NCBI GenBank assembly: GCA_017744515.1 | Contig: JAGIBF010000016.1 | Coordinates: 1-33,883, forward strand | Length of the DNA: 33,883 nt | Direction of reading: 5' to 3' | From: Niastella sp. | GTDB lineage: Bacteria > Bacteroidota > Bacteroidia > Chitinophagales > Chitinophagaceae | Part shown: one piece after another, positions 24,746-33,015 of the stretch | How positions within the stretch are numbered: the first letter of the stretch is position 1 | Layout: each line of letters opens with the position of its first letter | Notes under the pieces: model-generated | Database searches by the model: none | Told to the model about the DNA's origin: nothing | The model's input: only the letters and a program-made list of their open reading frames with translations | Position numbers and translations under genes: made by a program

Positions 24746-25927
24746 TTATTCCTGTGGAAGGGGGCCATTTGGCGGGGATTGCCGGCGGATGTATTCCTTT
24801 GGAGAGATACCTGTACCGGCCTTGAAGATCCTGTAAAAGCTGGCTTCAGAATTAAAGCCGCATTCATAAGCGATACCGAGTATGGACAGCTGGCTGAAGC
24901 GGGGATCTTTCAATCGTTGTTTTGCTTCTTCCAGCCGGTAGTCGTTGATCAGTGTGCGGAAGCTTTTTTGCCAGTGGGTATTGATGACAGTGGAGACAAG
25001 GGACGGATTGGCAGTTATATTTTGGGCCAGCTTTTGCAGACTAAGCTCCGGATCGAGGTAACATTTGTCTTTTTCGAGGGCAGTAAGTATGGCCACTTTG
25101 AGGGATTGCTCTGCTTCGGGGGATAGCTTTGTTTCTTTCACGGGTACTATGTCCGGCGGTGTTTCAATGATTTCCTGTGCTGCCCCAGCTGTTTGCTGAT
25201 CCGGCAGCTGGTAACCCCTGAAGCCGACGTAGTAAATGAGTACGGCGAGGTATACAAAGAAAACCTGCCAGTAATAGAAAGGCCTGAAGCCTGTATATAC
25301 AAAATATTCCAGTGCAACTGCTATGGCCAGTCCGAATATCAATATGCCCAGCCAGGCAGCTACATTCCGGAGCCAGGCGTAGGTGGGATAATTGGTTGCT
25401 GCAACGTTCTGGTTGAGCCAGCGTCTGTACTGTAGCACGAGCCGCAGTCCCAGCCACCAATACAAACAGCCAGACAATACGGACAGCAGGTCCTCCCCTT
25501 CTTTGATGGTATTAAACTGATAGTGGTTAGCTATGATGTCTTTGCCTGCAAGGTCTGCTACCGGCCATACGCTCCCGTAGATGAAAACAGAATAGCCCAG
25601 GGATAAGGCAAAGGGAACAAAATGCCATAACAGATCCCGGGTAAACCTGAAGTGTGGCTTTGTGAGGGAAGCGACGTATAGCCAAATAAGGGGCTGGATG
25701 GCCAGATCAAATGGTAGCGGGAAATACCTGAAGAAGGTGGTTTGCCAAAGCCCGGTAGTATGTATGAGGATCTTGATGCAAAGCAGGTTGAAAACGGTGA
25801 GCAAGAAAGATAACAGCAGCTTGCTTTGGCTGTTGGACCAGTGGCGCCAGATCTGCACGGCAATGAAAAAGCCCTGTGTGATGCCGATCAGGAGCAATAC
25901 ATCGAAAAAAGAGAAGCGCCAGTTCAA
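24746..25927 (-). CDS. Membrane-anchored AraC-family transcriptional regulator
   Basis: A 393-residue protein with a hydrophobic N-terminal half of about seven helices (residues 8-30 through about 240) and a C-terminal AraC-type double helix-turn-helix (about 285-390: LSLQKLAQNITANPSLVS, then GIAYECGFNSEASFYRIFK, GISPKEYIRR). The membrane half is a sensor of unknown ligand, and the DNA-binding half would act on nearby promoters. The start is TTG at 25927; no in-frame ATG lies close upstream, and the frame before it has no coding look. TATCTTTA (minus strand, 25956-25963) is a candidate -7 promoter element. The C10 peptidase gene follows after 69 bases and is a likely target or cotranscribed partner. 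Confidence 0.9.
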   Translation of the reverse strand: MNWRFSFFDVLLLIGITQGFFIAVQIWRHWSNSQSKLLLSFLLTVFNLLCIKILIHTTGLWQTTFFRYFPLPFDLAIQPLIWLYVASLTKPHFRFTRDLLWHFVPFALSLGYSVFIYGSVWPVADLAGKDIIANHYQFNTIKEGEDLLSVLSGCLYWWLGLRLVLQYRRWLNQNVAATNYPTYAWLRNVAAWLGILIFGLAIAVALEYFVYTGFRPFYYWQVFFVYLAVLIYYVGFRGYQLPDQQTAGAAQEIIETPPDIVPVKETKLSPEAEQSLKVAILTALEKDKCYLDPELSLQKLAQNITANPSLVSTVINTHWQKSFRTLINDYRLEEAKQRLKDPRFSQLSILGIAYECGFNSEASFYRIFKAGTGISPKEYIRRQSPPNGPLPQE

Positions 25928-25967
25928 CGACGGATAATTATGGGTGAGTAAATAATAAAGATAAAAC

Positions 25968-25983
25968 CTGTGTTGTGCGTTCG
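25968..25983 (-). repeat. Boundary motif shared with the first AT-rich gene
   Basis: TGTGTTGTGCGTTCG (25969-25983) matches GGTGTTGTATGTTCG (23088-23102) at 12 of 15 positions. Both lie just beyond the stop codon of an AT-rich gene of unknown function in the same orientation (5 bases and 0 bases away). No second arm like that at 23059 is visible here. Confidence 0.45.
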
Positions 25984-25988
25984 ATATT

Positions 25989-26750
25989 CTATTTCTCCCG
26001 GTATATTATCTCCCATATTGGTTCAAATTCTAACTCGTTAAAGTTAAACGAGTGTATATTTCCCCGCTTATAAATACCGTTGCTAAAAGTGTCCTGAATC
26101 CAGTTTGCAAAAGTCCAGTTTCCCGCTTTCTCCGGTTTGCCCCATTTTCTTGTTTTTAATACTGTTGCTCTTGCATTGATTTTTTCTGATAATGCTTTTA
26201 AAATAGGTTTGGAATCGATTTTCAAATTCTTAGCAACTGCAACTACTATAAAATATCCGAATTGGATTTCGCGCTTATTTTCAAAATCTCTTTCATTGGA
26301 TATTGTAATATAAATATCGGGTGGTGATTGCCTTTTTTGACAAATAGTCCAGATTGGTGTCCAAAGTTCAAGATTGAGAAAAAAGTTTTCAATATTGTCG
26401 GGTGTTGTCCACTTATCGTGTGACTTTTCATCCCATTTTAGCCGTCCGAGTTTTATTTCTGAATGATATATAAATTCCTGGTTGTCCTTTTTGGAAATTC
26501 GTTTTTCAGGCCGGTATTTTATGGCCCTTATTCCTGTCTCTTTATTGCTTTCGGTTTGTTTTATTAACGAGTCAAAATAAGGTTCAAAGTCCGATTTCCA
26601 ATTCGCCGTTATCCAGGGTGATTTACTTTCTTCTGTCTGTCCAAAAATAAGGTAGAAGTCGTATAGTCTGTTTTCCCAACTAATATCAAGCAGGTTGAAT
26701 GATTCTACTTTATTGCTAACAAGCTTTTTTACTTTACTAAATATTGACAT
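25989..26750 (-). CDS. AT-rich gene of unknown function, possibly acquired
   Basis: A 253-residue soluble protein that I do not recognise. It is Lys/Trp-rich, with no signal peptide or membrane helix. Visible segments include SWENRLYDFYLIFGQTEES, LGRLKWDEKSHDKWTTPDN, PPDIYITISNERDF and the C-terminal ELEFEPIWEIIYRE. A sampled 60-base line (26221) has 19 G+C, far below the flanking AraC gene, which suggests transfer. Its orientation and boundary motif match the other AT-rich gene at 23103, although no protein similarity between the two is obvious. A defence, toxin-immunity or cargo role is possible but unsupported by motifs. Confidence 0.72.
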   Translation of the reverse strand: MSIFSKVKKLVSNKVESFNLLDISWENRLYDFYLIFGQTEESKSPWITANWKSDFEPYFDSLIKQTESNKETGIRAIKYRPEKRISKKDNQEFIYHSEIKLGRLKWDEKSHDKWTTPDNIENFFLNLELWTPIWTICQKRQSPPDIYITISNERDFENKREIQFGYFIVVAVAKNLKIDSKPILKALSEKINARATVLKTRKWGKPEKAGNWTFANWIQDTFSNGIYKRGNIHSFNFNELEFEPIWEIIYREK

Positions 26751-27374
26751 TGGTTATGATATGGTGTCTTTTATGCTGTTGGCAGCTCTTAGTCTTGCTT
26801 TTGCTCTTTAATAGAGTCTCAATCTTTGTCAAGATAATAACTCTTGTACCTCTGCTTGCCTTCGTTCCCGATGTATGGTTTGTGTCGTTGCTGTAATGGA
26901 AATAGAAGCTTGGTTTTTAGTGGCTAATTCAAATATGTCTGAATTACTCTTGTTCAAATTTTTGTCATTGGTGGCCGTTCTACATGACAGGTCAACTCCT
27001 AAATATACAAACTGTCACCAATTGTCCCAATGTAGTAACAGCTTTCCGGAATATATGCCGGCAGGTATGGCACTACCCACTCCCCCGTCCTCACCACACG
27101 TATTGCATGATACCCCGATATAGCCCTTTTGGTGGTTCTGCCCGTTCAAATGCAGCCGTAATAAGGGTTTCTCTTCTGAGGTCATTTTTTGGTAAAAATG
27201 CCAAATGGATTATTCACAGGCTGTTGATTTCTTATACCCCTCTTTTATCAAATTAATCAAGAACTTTATAAAACCGCTCTACGGGATAGCAGATTTCAAA
27301 CTAAATATTGGTCAACGCCACGGGTCATATTTATATATGGTCAGGGGCCTGTTTCACGATAAAAGTTACCGATT
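26751..27374. other. 624-base gene-poor stretch upstream of nrdB
   Basis: No convincing gene. It contains AGCAACGACACAAACCATAC on the minus strand (26873-26892), similar to the upstream motif of the first AT-rich gene, a CATTTTT/AAAAATG inverted repeat (27183-27200), and a possible 56-codon minus-strand ORF (27015-27185). The last 150 or so bases should hold the nrdBA promoter, but no TAnnTTTG element or clear NrdR-box pair was found. The rest may be decayed cassette DNA. Confidence 0.5.
27015..27185 (-). CDS. Possible 56-residue small protein, weak call
   Basis: A short ATG-initiated frame encoding MTSEEKPLLRLHLNGQ, then KGYIGVSCNTCGEDGGVGSA and ending LLLHWDNW. The composition (CxxC pair, Gly-rich middle) is more protein-like than the other frames here, but there is no homologue I recognise and no supporting neighbour. 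The CATTTTT/AAAAATG inverted repeat overlaps its start codon. It could be a decayed gene end or chance. Kept only because it is the best frame in a 624-base gap. Confidence 0.15.
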   Translation of the reverse strand: MTSEEKPLLRLHLNGQNHQKGYIGVSCNTCGEDGGVGSAIPAGIYSGKLLLHWDNW

Positions 27375-28349
27375 ATGGGATTATTTGATAAGAGGGTTCA
27401 GTATAAGCCATTTGAGTACCCTGAGGTATTGAAGTATACGGAAGCGATCAACAAGTCGTTCTGGGTTCATTCGGAAGTGGATTTCACGGCTGATATCCAG
27501 GATTTTCATGCTCACCTCACTCCTGCCGAGCAAAATGCGGTCAGAAACAGCCTGTTGTCCATTGCGCAGGTAGAAGTGGCCGTGAAGTCTTTCTGGGGTA
27601 ACCTGTACCAGCATTTTCCCAAGCCTGAGCTGAATGGCTTAGGGTCGACGTTTGCGGAATGCGAGTTCAGGCATTCCGAGGCGTATTCAAGGCTGCTGGA
27701 AGTGCTGGGGTACAATAATCAGTTTGAAAACCTGCTGCAAGTGCCTGTGGTACAAGAGCGTATCAATTATTTGTCGGCTGCGTTGGCGCATACCAAATCG
27801 ACCGATAAAAAGGAATATACTTCTTCGCTGATCCTGTTCAGCCTGTTGATCGAGAATGTGAGCCTGTTCAGCCAGTTTGCCATCATTCTTGCTTTCACCC
27901 GCTTCAAGGGGCTGATGAAGAATGTGAGTAATATTATTGCCTGGACTTCGGTGGATGAACAGATCCATGCGAATGCGGGCATTTTCCTGATCAACAAGAT
28001 CAAGGAGGAATACCCGGAGATCTTCTCTGCCGAAATGATCGCGCGGGTGCAGGAGATCGTAAAGCAATCGATCGAAACGGAAAACCGGATGCTCGACTGG
28101 ATCTTCGGTGCTGGCGAGATCGATATCATCAGCAAGCATAACCTGAGCAACTTCATGAAGAAGCGTGCGGATGACAGTCTGTTACAGATCGGTATGCCTG
28201 CTATCTTCAATATCAGTTCAAAAGAAAGTGCGGCTATGTTGTGGTTTGAAGAAGAGGTTTTCTCGAATAGCCTGGACGACTTCTTTGCCAAGCGCCCGGT
28301 GGAATACACCAAGTTTGACAAGAGTATCTCTGCGCACGACCTGTTTTAA
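27375..28349 (+). CDS. nrdB: Class I ribonucleotide reductase, beta (radical) subunit
   Basis: A 324-residue radical-generating subunit for deoxyribonucleotide synthesis. By pattern, the dimetal ligands are E67, E97 and H100 (ECEFRH), an E in LLIENVSLFSQ, and E/H in SVDEQIHANAG. Y104 sits four residues after H100, as the radical Tyr122 does in E. coli NrdB, so a tyrosyl-radical class Ia-type enzyme is expected. The first ligand is Glu rather than Asp. The protein has no N-terminal ATP-cone; it starts directly with MGLFDKRVQYKPFEYPEV. The C-terminal tail (SISAHDLF) would dock into NrdA. nrdA begins 38 bases downstream, giving gene order B then A. Confidence 0.95.
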   Translation: MGLFDKRVQYKPFEYPEVLKYTEAINKSFWVHSEVDFTADIQDFHAHLTPAEQNAVRNSLLSIAQVEVAVKSFWGNLYQHFPKPELNGLGSTFAECEFRHSEAYSRLLEVLGYNNQFENLLQVPVVQERINYLSAALAHTKSTDKKEYTSSLILFSLLIENVSLFSQFAIILAFTRFKGLMKNVSNIIAWTSVDEQIHANAGIFLINKIKEEYPEIFSAEMIARVQEIVKQSIETENRMLDWIFGAGEIDIISKHNLSNFMKKRADDSLLQIGMPAIFNISSKESAAMLWFEEEVFSNSLDDFFAKRPVEYTKFDKSISAHDLF

Positions 28350-28387
28350 TTTTTACATTACTTACCTGACCTATAAAACGAAATGCG

Positions 28388-30103
28388 ATGACAACATTAT
28401 TCGATACTGCTGCACCGGTTACTGAACAATTGCCTGATCTGAATGGAAAATATGAACAGGAGAAGCTTTGGTGGAAGAATGAAGAGAGTGAACAAGTACT
28501 GAACAGGGGCTATTTATTGAAGGGCGAAACGGTGGAAGGCGCTATCGAGCGGATCTGTTCTGCTGCTGCACAGCGTTTGTACAAGCCTGAGCTGAAGGAT
28601 GCTTTCAAGGAAATGGTGGAAAGGGGCTGGATGAGCTTAAGTTCTCCCATCTGGGCCAATATGGGTACTGAAAGGGGTTTGCCTATTTCCTGCTTCAATG
28701 TGCATGTGCCTGACAATATCGAGGGTATCACGCATAAGCTGGGTGAGGTGATCATGCAGACCAAGCTGGGTGGTGGTACGTCTGCTTATTTTGGCTCATT
28801 GCGTGAGAGGGGCAGTGCCGTGACTGACAATGGTAAGAGTAGTGGCGCCGTGAGCTTCATGCGCCTGTTCGATACGGCGATGGACACCATCTCTCAGGGC
28901 GGTGTACGCCGTGGCGCTTTTGCCGCTTATATGGACATCGACCATGGGGATATCGAAGAGTTCCTTTCTATTAAAGATATTGGTCACCCTATCCAAAATC
29001 TTTTTTATGGTGTATGTGTGCCCGACTACTGGATGCAGGAAATGATCGACGGGGACATGAAGAAAAGACAGGTGTGGGCCAAGGTGCTGGAAAGCCGCCA
29101 GCAAAAGGGTTTGCCTTATATCTTTTTCTCCGATAACGTAAACAGGAACAAACCGCAGGTATATAAGGACCACAATCTTACTATTCATGCCAGCAATCTT
29201 TGTTCGGAGATCATGCTGCCTTCTTCGTGGGAAGAGTCTTTCATCTGCTGTTTATCTTCCATGAATCTGGAGCTGTATGACGAGTGGAAAGATACGAATG
29301 CTGTGAAGCTGGCTGTATTCTTCCTCGACGCCGTGTTGCAGGAGTTCATTGCCAAAACGGAAGGCAATCATTACCTGGAGGCTGCCAACAGGTTTGCCAA
29401 GCGGCACCGTGCATTGGGCTTGGGTGTGTTGGGCTGGCACTCGTACCTGCAAAAGAATATGATCTCTTTTGAAGGGTTGCGCGCCAAGCAGCTGACTGCT
29501 ATGATCTTTAAGGATATTCATGATAAGGCTCAAAAGGCGAGTAAAGACCTGGCGTGGATCTATGGAGAGCCTGAATTGTTGAAAGGTTATGGCAAAAGGA
29601 ATACGACCGTGCTGGCTATTGCACCTACTACTTCTTCCAGCGCTATCCTGGGCCAGACTTCTCCCGGTATCGAGCCTTTCAGCAGCAATTACTATAAAGC
29701 GGGCCTTTCCAAAGGTAACTTCATGCGTAAGAATAAATACCTGAAAGAGTTGCTGATCAAGAAGGGTATCGATAATGAAGATACGTGGCGCGACATCATG
29801 CTGAATCATGGTAGTGTGCAGCATCTGTCTGCGCTGACGCAAGAAGAGAAGGATGTGTTCAAGACTTTCAAAGAGATCAGCCAACTGGAGATCATTCAAC
29901 AGGCTTCTATACGTCAGCAGTTTGTGGATCAGTCGCAGAGCCTCAACCTCAATATACCGGCAGACCTGCCTGTGAAAGAGGTAAACAAGTTGTTGATCGA
30001 AGCCTGGAAGCTGGGTATTAAAACATTGTATTACCAACGTAGCCAGAGTGTTTCGAAGGAAATGGTCACTAACCTCGTAAGCTGCAAGAGCTGCGAAGCA
30101 TAG
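28388..30103 (+). CDS. nrdA: Class I ribonucleotide reductase, alpha (catalytic) subunit
   Basis: A 571-residue catalytic subunit that reduces ribonucleotides to deoxyribonucleotides. Active-site pieces visible: C102 (ISCFNV) and C287 (FICCLSS) as the redox pair, N270-C272-E274 (NLCSEIMLP) with the thiyl-radical Cys, the radical-transfer pair Y548-Y549 (TLYYQRS), and the thioredoxin-facing C566-C569 at the extreme C terminus (SCKSCEA). It is much shorter than E. coli NrdA (761) because the N-terminal ATP-cone is missing. Since NrdB here also lacks a cone, overall dATP shut-off of the complex may be absent. It is in one operon with nrdB and ends in a strong hairpin terminator. Confidence 0.95.
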   Translation: MTTLFDTAAPVTEQLPDLNGKYEQEKLWWKNEESEQVLNRGYLLKGETVEGAIERICSAAAQRLYKPELKDAFKEMVERGWMSLSSPIWANMGTERGLPISCFNVHVPDNIEGITHKLGEVIMQTKLGGGTSAYFGSLRERGSAVTDNGKSSGAVSFMRLFDTAMDTISQGGVRRGAFAAYMDIDHGDIEEFLSIKDIGHPIQNLFYGVCVPDYWMQEMIDGDMKKRQVWAKVLESRQQKGLPYIFFSDNVNRNKPQVYKDHNLTIHASNLCSEIMLPSSWEESFICCLSSMNLELYDEWKDTNAVKLAVFFLDAVLQEFIAKTEGNHYLEAANRFAKRHRALGLGVLGWHSYLQKNMISFEGLRAKQLTAMIFKDIHDKAQKASKDLAWIYGEPELLKGYGKRNTTVLAIAPTTSSSAILGQTSPGIEPFSSNYYKAGLSKGNFMRKNKYLKELLIKKGIDNEDTWRDIMLNHGSVQHLSALTQEEKDVFKTFKEISQLEIIQQASIRQQFVDQSQSLNLNIPADLPVKEVNKLLIEAWKLGIKTLYYQRSQSVSKEMVTNLVSCKSCEA

Positions 30104-30122
30104 GATAAGTTTATTGATTGGC

Positions 30123-30177
30123 GGGTGGAGGATTTGGTTGTTAGCAAACGGCCAAATTTTCCACCCGTTTCTTTTTG
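30123..30177 (+). terminator. Terminator after nrdA
   Basis: A 15-bp stem (arms 30123-30137 and 30152-30166, two G-T wobbles) is followed by GTTTCTTTTTG. It separates nrdBA from the riboswitch-controlled metE unit. Confidence 0.85.
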
Positions 30178-30199
30178 ATGTGCAAATAGACTAATTTTA
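30175..30199 (+). promoter_or_regulatory. Candidate promoter of the metE riboswitch transcript
   Basis: TTG at 30175-30177 and TAATTTTA at 30192-30199 resemble the Bacteroidota -33 and -7 (TAnnTTTG) elements. The spacing is short (14 bases) and the last base of the -7 element deviates. The position, just before the aptamer, fits. Confidence 0.3.
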
Positions 30200-30229
30200 C
30201 CCTCGCAAGTTCTTTCTTATCATCTTATC

Positions 30230-30405
30230 AAGCAGCAAAGGTTCCCGCTAACCCGGGATTAATAGGGAATTGTGTGAAAATCACAAGCTGTCCCGCAACT
30301 GTATGTAACATACCTGAGTTTTTACCCTTGTTGTCCACTGCTTCGTTAACACGAAATGGGAAGGACGGTAGAAACGTTACAAGCCAGGAGACCTGCCTTA
30401 CTGTA
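30230..30405 (+). promoter_or_regulatory. Cobalamin riboswitch controlling metE
   Basis: The leader has the conserved parts of the B12 aptamer in order: AAAGGTTCCCG (30237-30247), AGGGAATTGTGTGAAAAT followed by CTGTCCCGCAACTGTA (about 30274-30303), and the B12 box AAGCCAGGAGACCTGCC (30381-30397). The 5' GGT and 3' ACC close the core. Adenosyl- or methylcobalamin binding should fold the RNA and lower metE expression, either by early termination or by hiding the start; about 190 bases of leader remain before the ATG. No T-run hairpin is obvious in that part, so translational control is somewhat favoured. Confidence 0.93.
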
Positions 30406-30596
30406 TTTGACAATGCTTTCGTGGAATGAAGCTGTTGTTGATCTGATAGGCTTATTGTATAATGACCGACCGTGTATGTATTATGCGGGACCGTCTATTT
30501 TGCGTATGCCTTTATTTCACGTCTACTTCCTTTCACCAACATTGCGGGTTTTAACGAAGAGCTTTTAACTGATTATTCATTTTAAAAGCATTCATC

Positions 30597-32921
30597 ATGC
30601 AGACACACAATCTCGGCTACCCGCGGATAGGCAGCCAGCGTGAACTGAAGAGGGCTTCCGAGCAGTACTGGGCCGGAAAGCTTACCGCACAACAATTGAT
30701 GCAGACGGGCAGTACCATCCGTTTGCAAAACTGGCAACTTCAAAAGGAAGCCGGTATCGATCTGGTTCCCTGTAATGATTTCTCTTTTTATGACCAGGTA
30801 CTGGACACCAGCCTACTGGTGGGGGCTATTCCTGCCCGTTACCACGACCTGATGCAGGACAAGCAGCTGCCGCATATCGATCTGCTGTTTGCCATGGCGC
30901 GTGGTTATCAGAAGGGTGGGTATGACATCACTGCTATGGAGATGACCAAATGGTTCGATACGAACTATCATTACATCGTTCCTGAGTTTACCGCCAACCA
31001 GCAGTTTACTTTGTATCACAACAAAGTGCTGCATGAATTCAATGAGGCAAAACGTCATGGTATTCCTGCCAAGCCCGTGTTGCTGGGGCCTGTATCGTTC
31101 CTGCTGCTGGGCAAGGAGAAGGAAAGTGGCTTTCACCGGCTGGAACTGCTGAAAAAGCTGTTGCCTGTGTATGTGGAAGTGCTGGCGAAGCTGGAAGAGG
31201 CAGGTGCTTATTACGTGCAACTGGATGAGCCTTGTTTATCGCTGAATCTTTCGGTGGCAGAACGGCAGGTGTTTGCCAAGGCTTACCTCGAGATCAAGAA
31301 CAGGTTCCCGCAGCTGCAGATCATCCTGGCGAGTTATTTTGAGTGTTATGGTGAAAATCTTTCCATGGCTTTGAGCCTGCCTGTGCAGGTATTGCACCTT
31401 GACCTCGTTCGTTGTCCATCGCAGCTGGATGATATTCTTGCCACGGATATTGCACGTTCAAGAACGGTGCTTTCGCTGGGTGTAGTGGATGGCCGGAATA
31501 TCTGGAAGAACAATTTTGAAAATTCTCTTGGGCTTATCAAAAAGGCTGTTGCACAACTCGGAAAGGAAAGGGTGTGGATCGCTCCTTCCTGTTCTTTGCT
31601 GCACGTGCCTTGTGACCTGGAGCTGGAAACGAATGAAAAGGTGTTGACGCCGGAGATCAAGCAATGGATGGCTTTTGCGAAGCAGAAGATCGACGAAGTG
31701 ATCACGCTGAAGCAACTGACCAGTGGTGAAAACAACGTGATAGCTGCGGCGAAGCTGCAAGAGAATATACTGGCTAATAAAAACCGCCAGACTTCTGCGC
31801 TGATCCATAGCAAAGTGGTGAAGGAAAGGGTGGCGGGCATCACTGATAAGGATGCAGCGCGCAACAACGTGTTTGCTATCCGGAAGCATAAGCAGCATGA
31901 TTTGCTGCAACTGCCACAATTCCCTACCACCACTATCGGTTCTTTTCCGCAGACTGCGGAGGTGCGGAGCTGGCGCGCCAACTGGAAGAAAGGCGATCTT
32001 ACGCAGGAGCAATATGATGAGCTGATTGCGAAAGAAACGGAGGAATCCATTCGCTGGCAGGAAGCGATCGGCATCGATGTGCTGGTGCATGGTGAGTTTG
32101 AGCGCAACGACATGGTGGAATATTTTGGTGAGCAGCTGAGTGGTTTTGTGTTTTCCAGGAATGGCTGGGTGCAGAGTTATGGCAGCCGTTGTGTGAAGCC
32201 TCCTATCATTTATGGTGATGTAAGCCGACCCGCTCCTATGACGGTTCGCTGGACCTCTTTTGCGCAATCGCTTACTGATAAGCCTGTGAAGGGAATGCTT
32301 ACCGGTCCGGTAACCATCCTGCAATGGAGTTTTGTGCGTAATGACCAGCCGCGGAGTGAAACCTGTACGCAGATCGCGCTGGCTATCCGGGATGAAGTGG
32401 TGGATCTTGAAAGGGCTGGCATCAACGTGATCCAGATCGACGAGCCGGCTATCCGTGAAGGACTGCCGCTGCGAAAAGAGAACTGGCAGGATTACCTGCA
32501 CTGGGCTGTACGTGCTTTCCGCATTTCGGCCAGTGGTGTAAAGGATGCCACGCAGATCCATACGCACATGTGTTATTCCGAGTTCAACGATATCATCGGA
32601 AATATTGCGGATATGGACGCAGACGTGATCACCATCGAGTGCAGCCGTTCGCAAATGGAATTGCTGGATGCTTTTGCGGAGTTCAAGTACCCCAATGAGA
32701 TCGGGCCTGGTGTGTATGATATTCACTCTCCACGTGTGCCTTCTAAAAAGGAAATGGTGGAGCTGATGGAGAAGGCCAAGGCAGTGATCCCTTCTGATCA
32801 ACTGTGGGTGAATCCTGACTGTGGATTGAAGACGCGTGGCTGGCCGGAAACCAAGGCTGCTTTGGAGGCTATGGTGGATGCTGCGCGGGAACTGCGGGAG
32901 CAGGTTGTAGTGAAGGCGTGA
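30597..32921 (+). CDS. metE: Cobalamin-independent methionine synthase MetE
   Basis: A 774-residue enzyme that transfers a methyl group from 5-methyltetrahydropteroyltri-glutamate to homocysteine, making methionine without B12. It is full length with both barrels (N-terminal LGYPRIGSQRELKRASEQYW, C-terminal TTTIGSFPQT). The zinc ligands are H657 and C659 (THMCYSEF), E681 (ITIECSRS) and C742 (NPDCGLKTRGW), with spacings identical to E. coli MetE (H641, C643, E665, C726). The ATG at 30597 gives the canonical MQTHNLGYPRIG start. The B12 riboswitch upstream means expression when cobalamin is low, so the genome should also encode B12-dependent MetH. Confidence 0.97.
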   Translation: MQTHNLGYPRIGSQRELKRASEQYWAGKLTAQQLMQTGSTIRLQNWQLQKEAGIDLVPCNDFSFYDQVLDTSLLVGAIPARYHDLMQDKQLPHIDLLFAMARGYQKGGYDITAMEMTKWFDTNYHYIVPEFTANQQFTLYHNKVLHEFNEAKRHGIPAKPVLLGPVSFLLLGKEKESGFHRLELLKKLLPVYVEVLAKLEEAGAYYVQLDEPCLSLNLSVAERQVFAKAYLEIKNRFPQLQIILASYFECYGENLSMALSLPVQVLHLDLVRCPSQLDDILATDIARSRTVLSLGVVDGRNIWKNNFENSLGLIKKAVAQLGKERVWIAPSCSLLHVPCDLELETNEKVLTPEIKQWMAFAKQKIDEVITLKQLTSGENNVIAAAKLQENILANKNRQTSALIHSKVVKERVAGITDKDAARNNVFAIRKHKQHDLLQLPQFPTTTIGSFPQTAEVRSWRANWKKGDLTQEQYDELIAKETEESIRWQEAIGIDVLVHGEFERNDMVEYFGEQLSGFVFSRNGWVQSYGSRCVKPPIIYGDVSRPAPMTVRWTSFAQSLTDKPVKGMLTGPVTILQWSFVRNDQPRSETCTQIALAIRDEVVDLERAGINVIQIDEPAIREGLPLRKENWQDYLHWAVRAFRISASGVKDATQIHTHMCYSEFNDIIGNIADMDADVITIECSRSQMELLDAFAEFKYPNEIGPGVYDIHSPRVPSKKEMVELMEKAKAVIPSDQLWVNPDCGLKTRGWPETKAALEAMVDAARELREQVVVKA

Positions 32922-32924
32922 TAG

Positions 32925-32948
32925 CTGGTTCGTGAGGACACGAACCAG
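32925..32948. repeat. Perfect hairpin after metE
   Basis: A 10-bp perfect inverted repeat CTGGTTCGTG/CACGAACCAG with loop AGGA begins 3 bases past the metE stop codon. No T run follows, so it is more likely an mRNA 3'-end stabiliser or part of a double terminator with the next hairpin. Confidence 0.7.
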
Positions 32949-32961
32949 GGCGATATAAATG

Positions 32962-32996
32962 AAAACAGGCTGTATGATCACATACAGCCTGTTTTT
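32962..32996. terminator. Bidirectional terminator between metE and the surface-protein gene
   Basis: A perfect 15-bp inverted repeat AAAACAGGCTGTATG/CATACAGCCTGTTTT (loop ATCA) gives a T run on each strand. It serves metE from the left and the convergent minus-strand gene from the right. Confidence 0.93.
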
Positions 32997-33015
32997 CGTT
33001 TACCGGTTGTTCCGT

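Noticed and set aside
31458..32981. A 507-codon open frame on the minus strand across metE
   Set aside because: It is antisense to a gene with complete catalytic motifs; its product is His/Arg/Leu-rich with no recognisable domain, as expected for a reverse-frame shadow.
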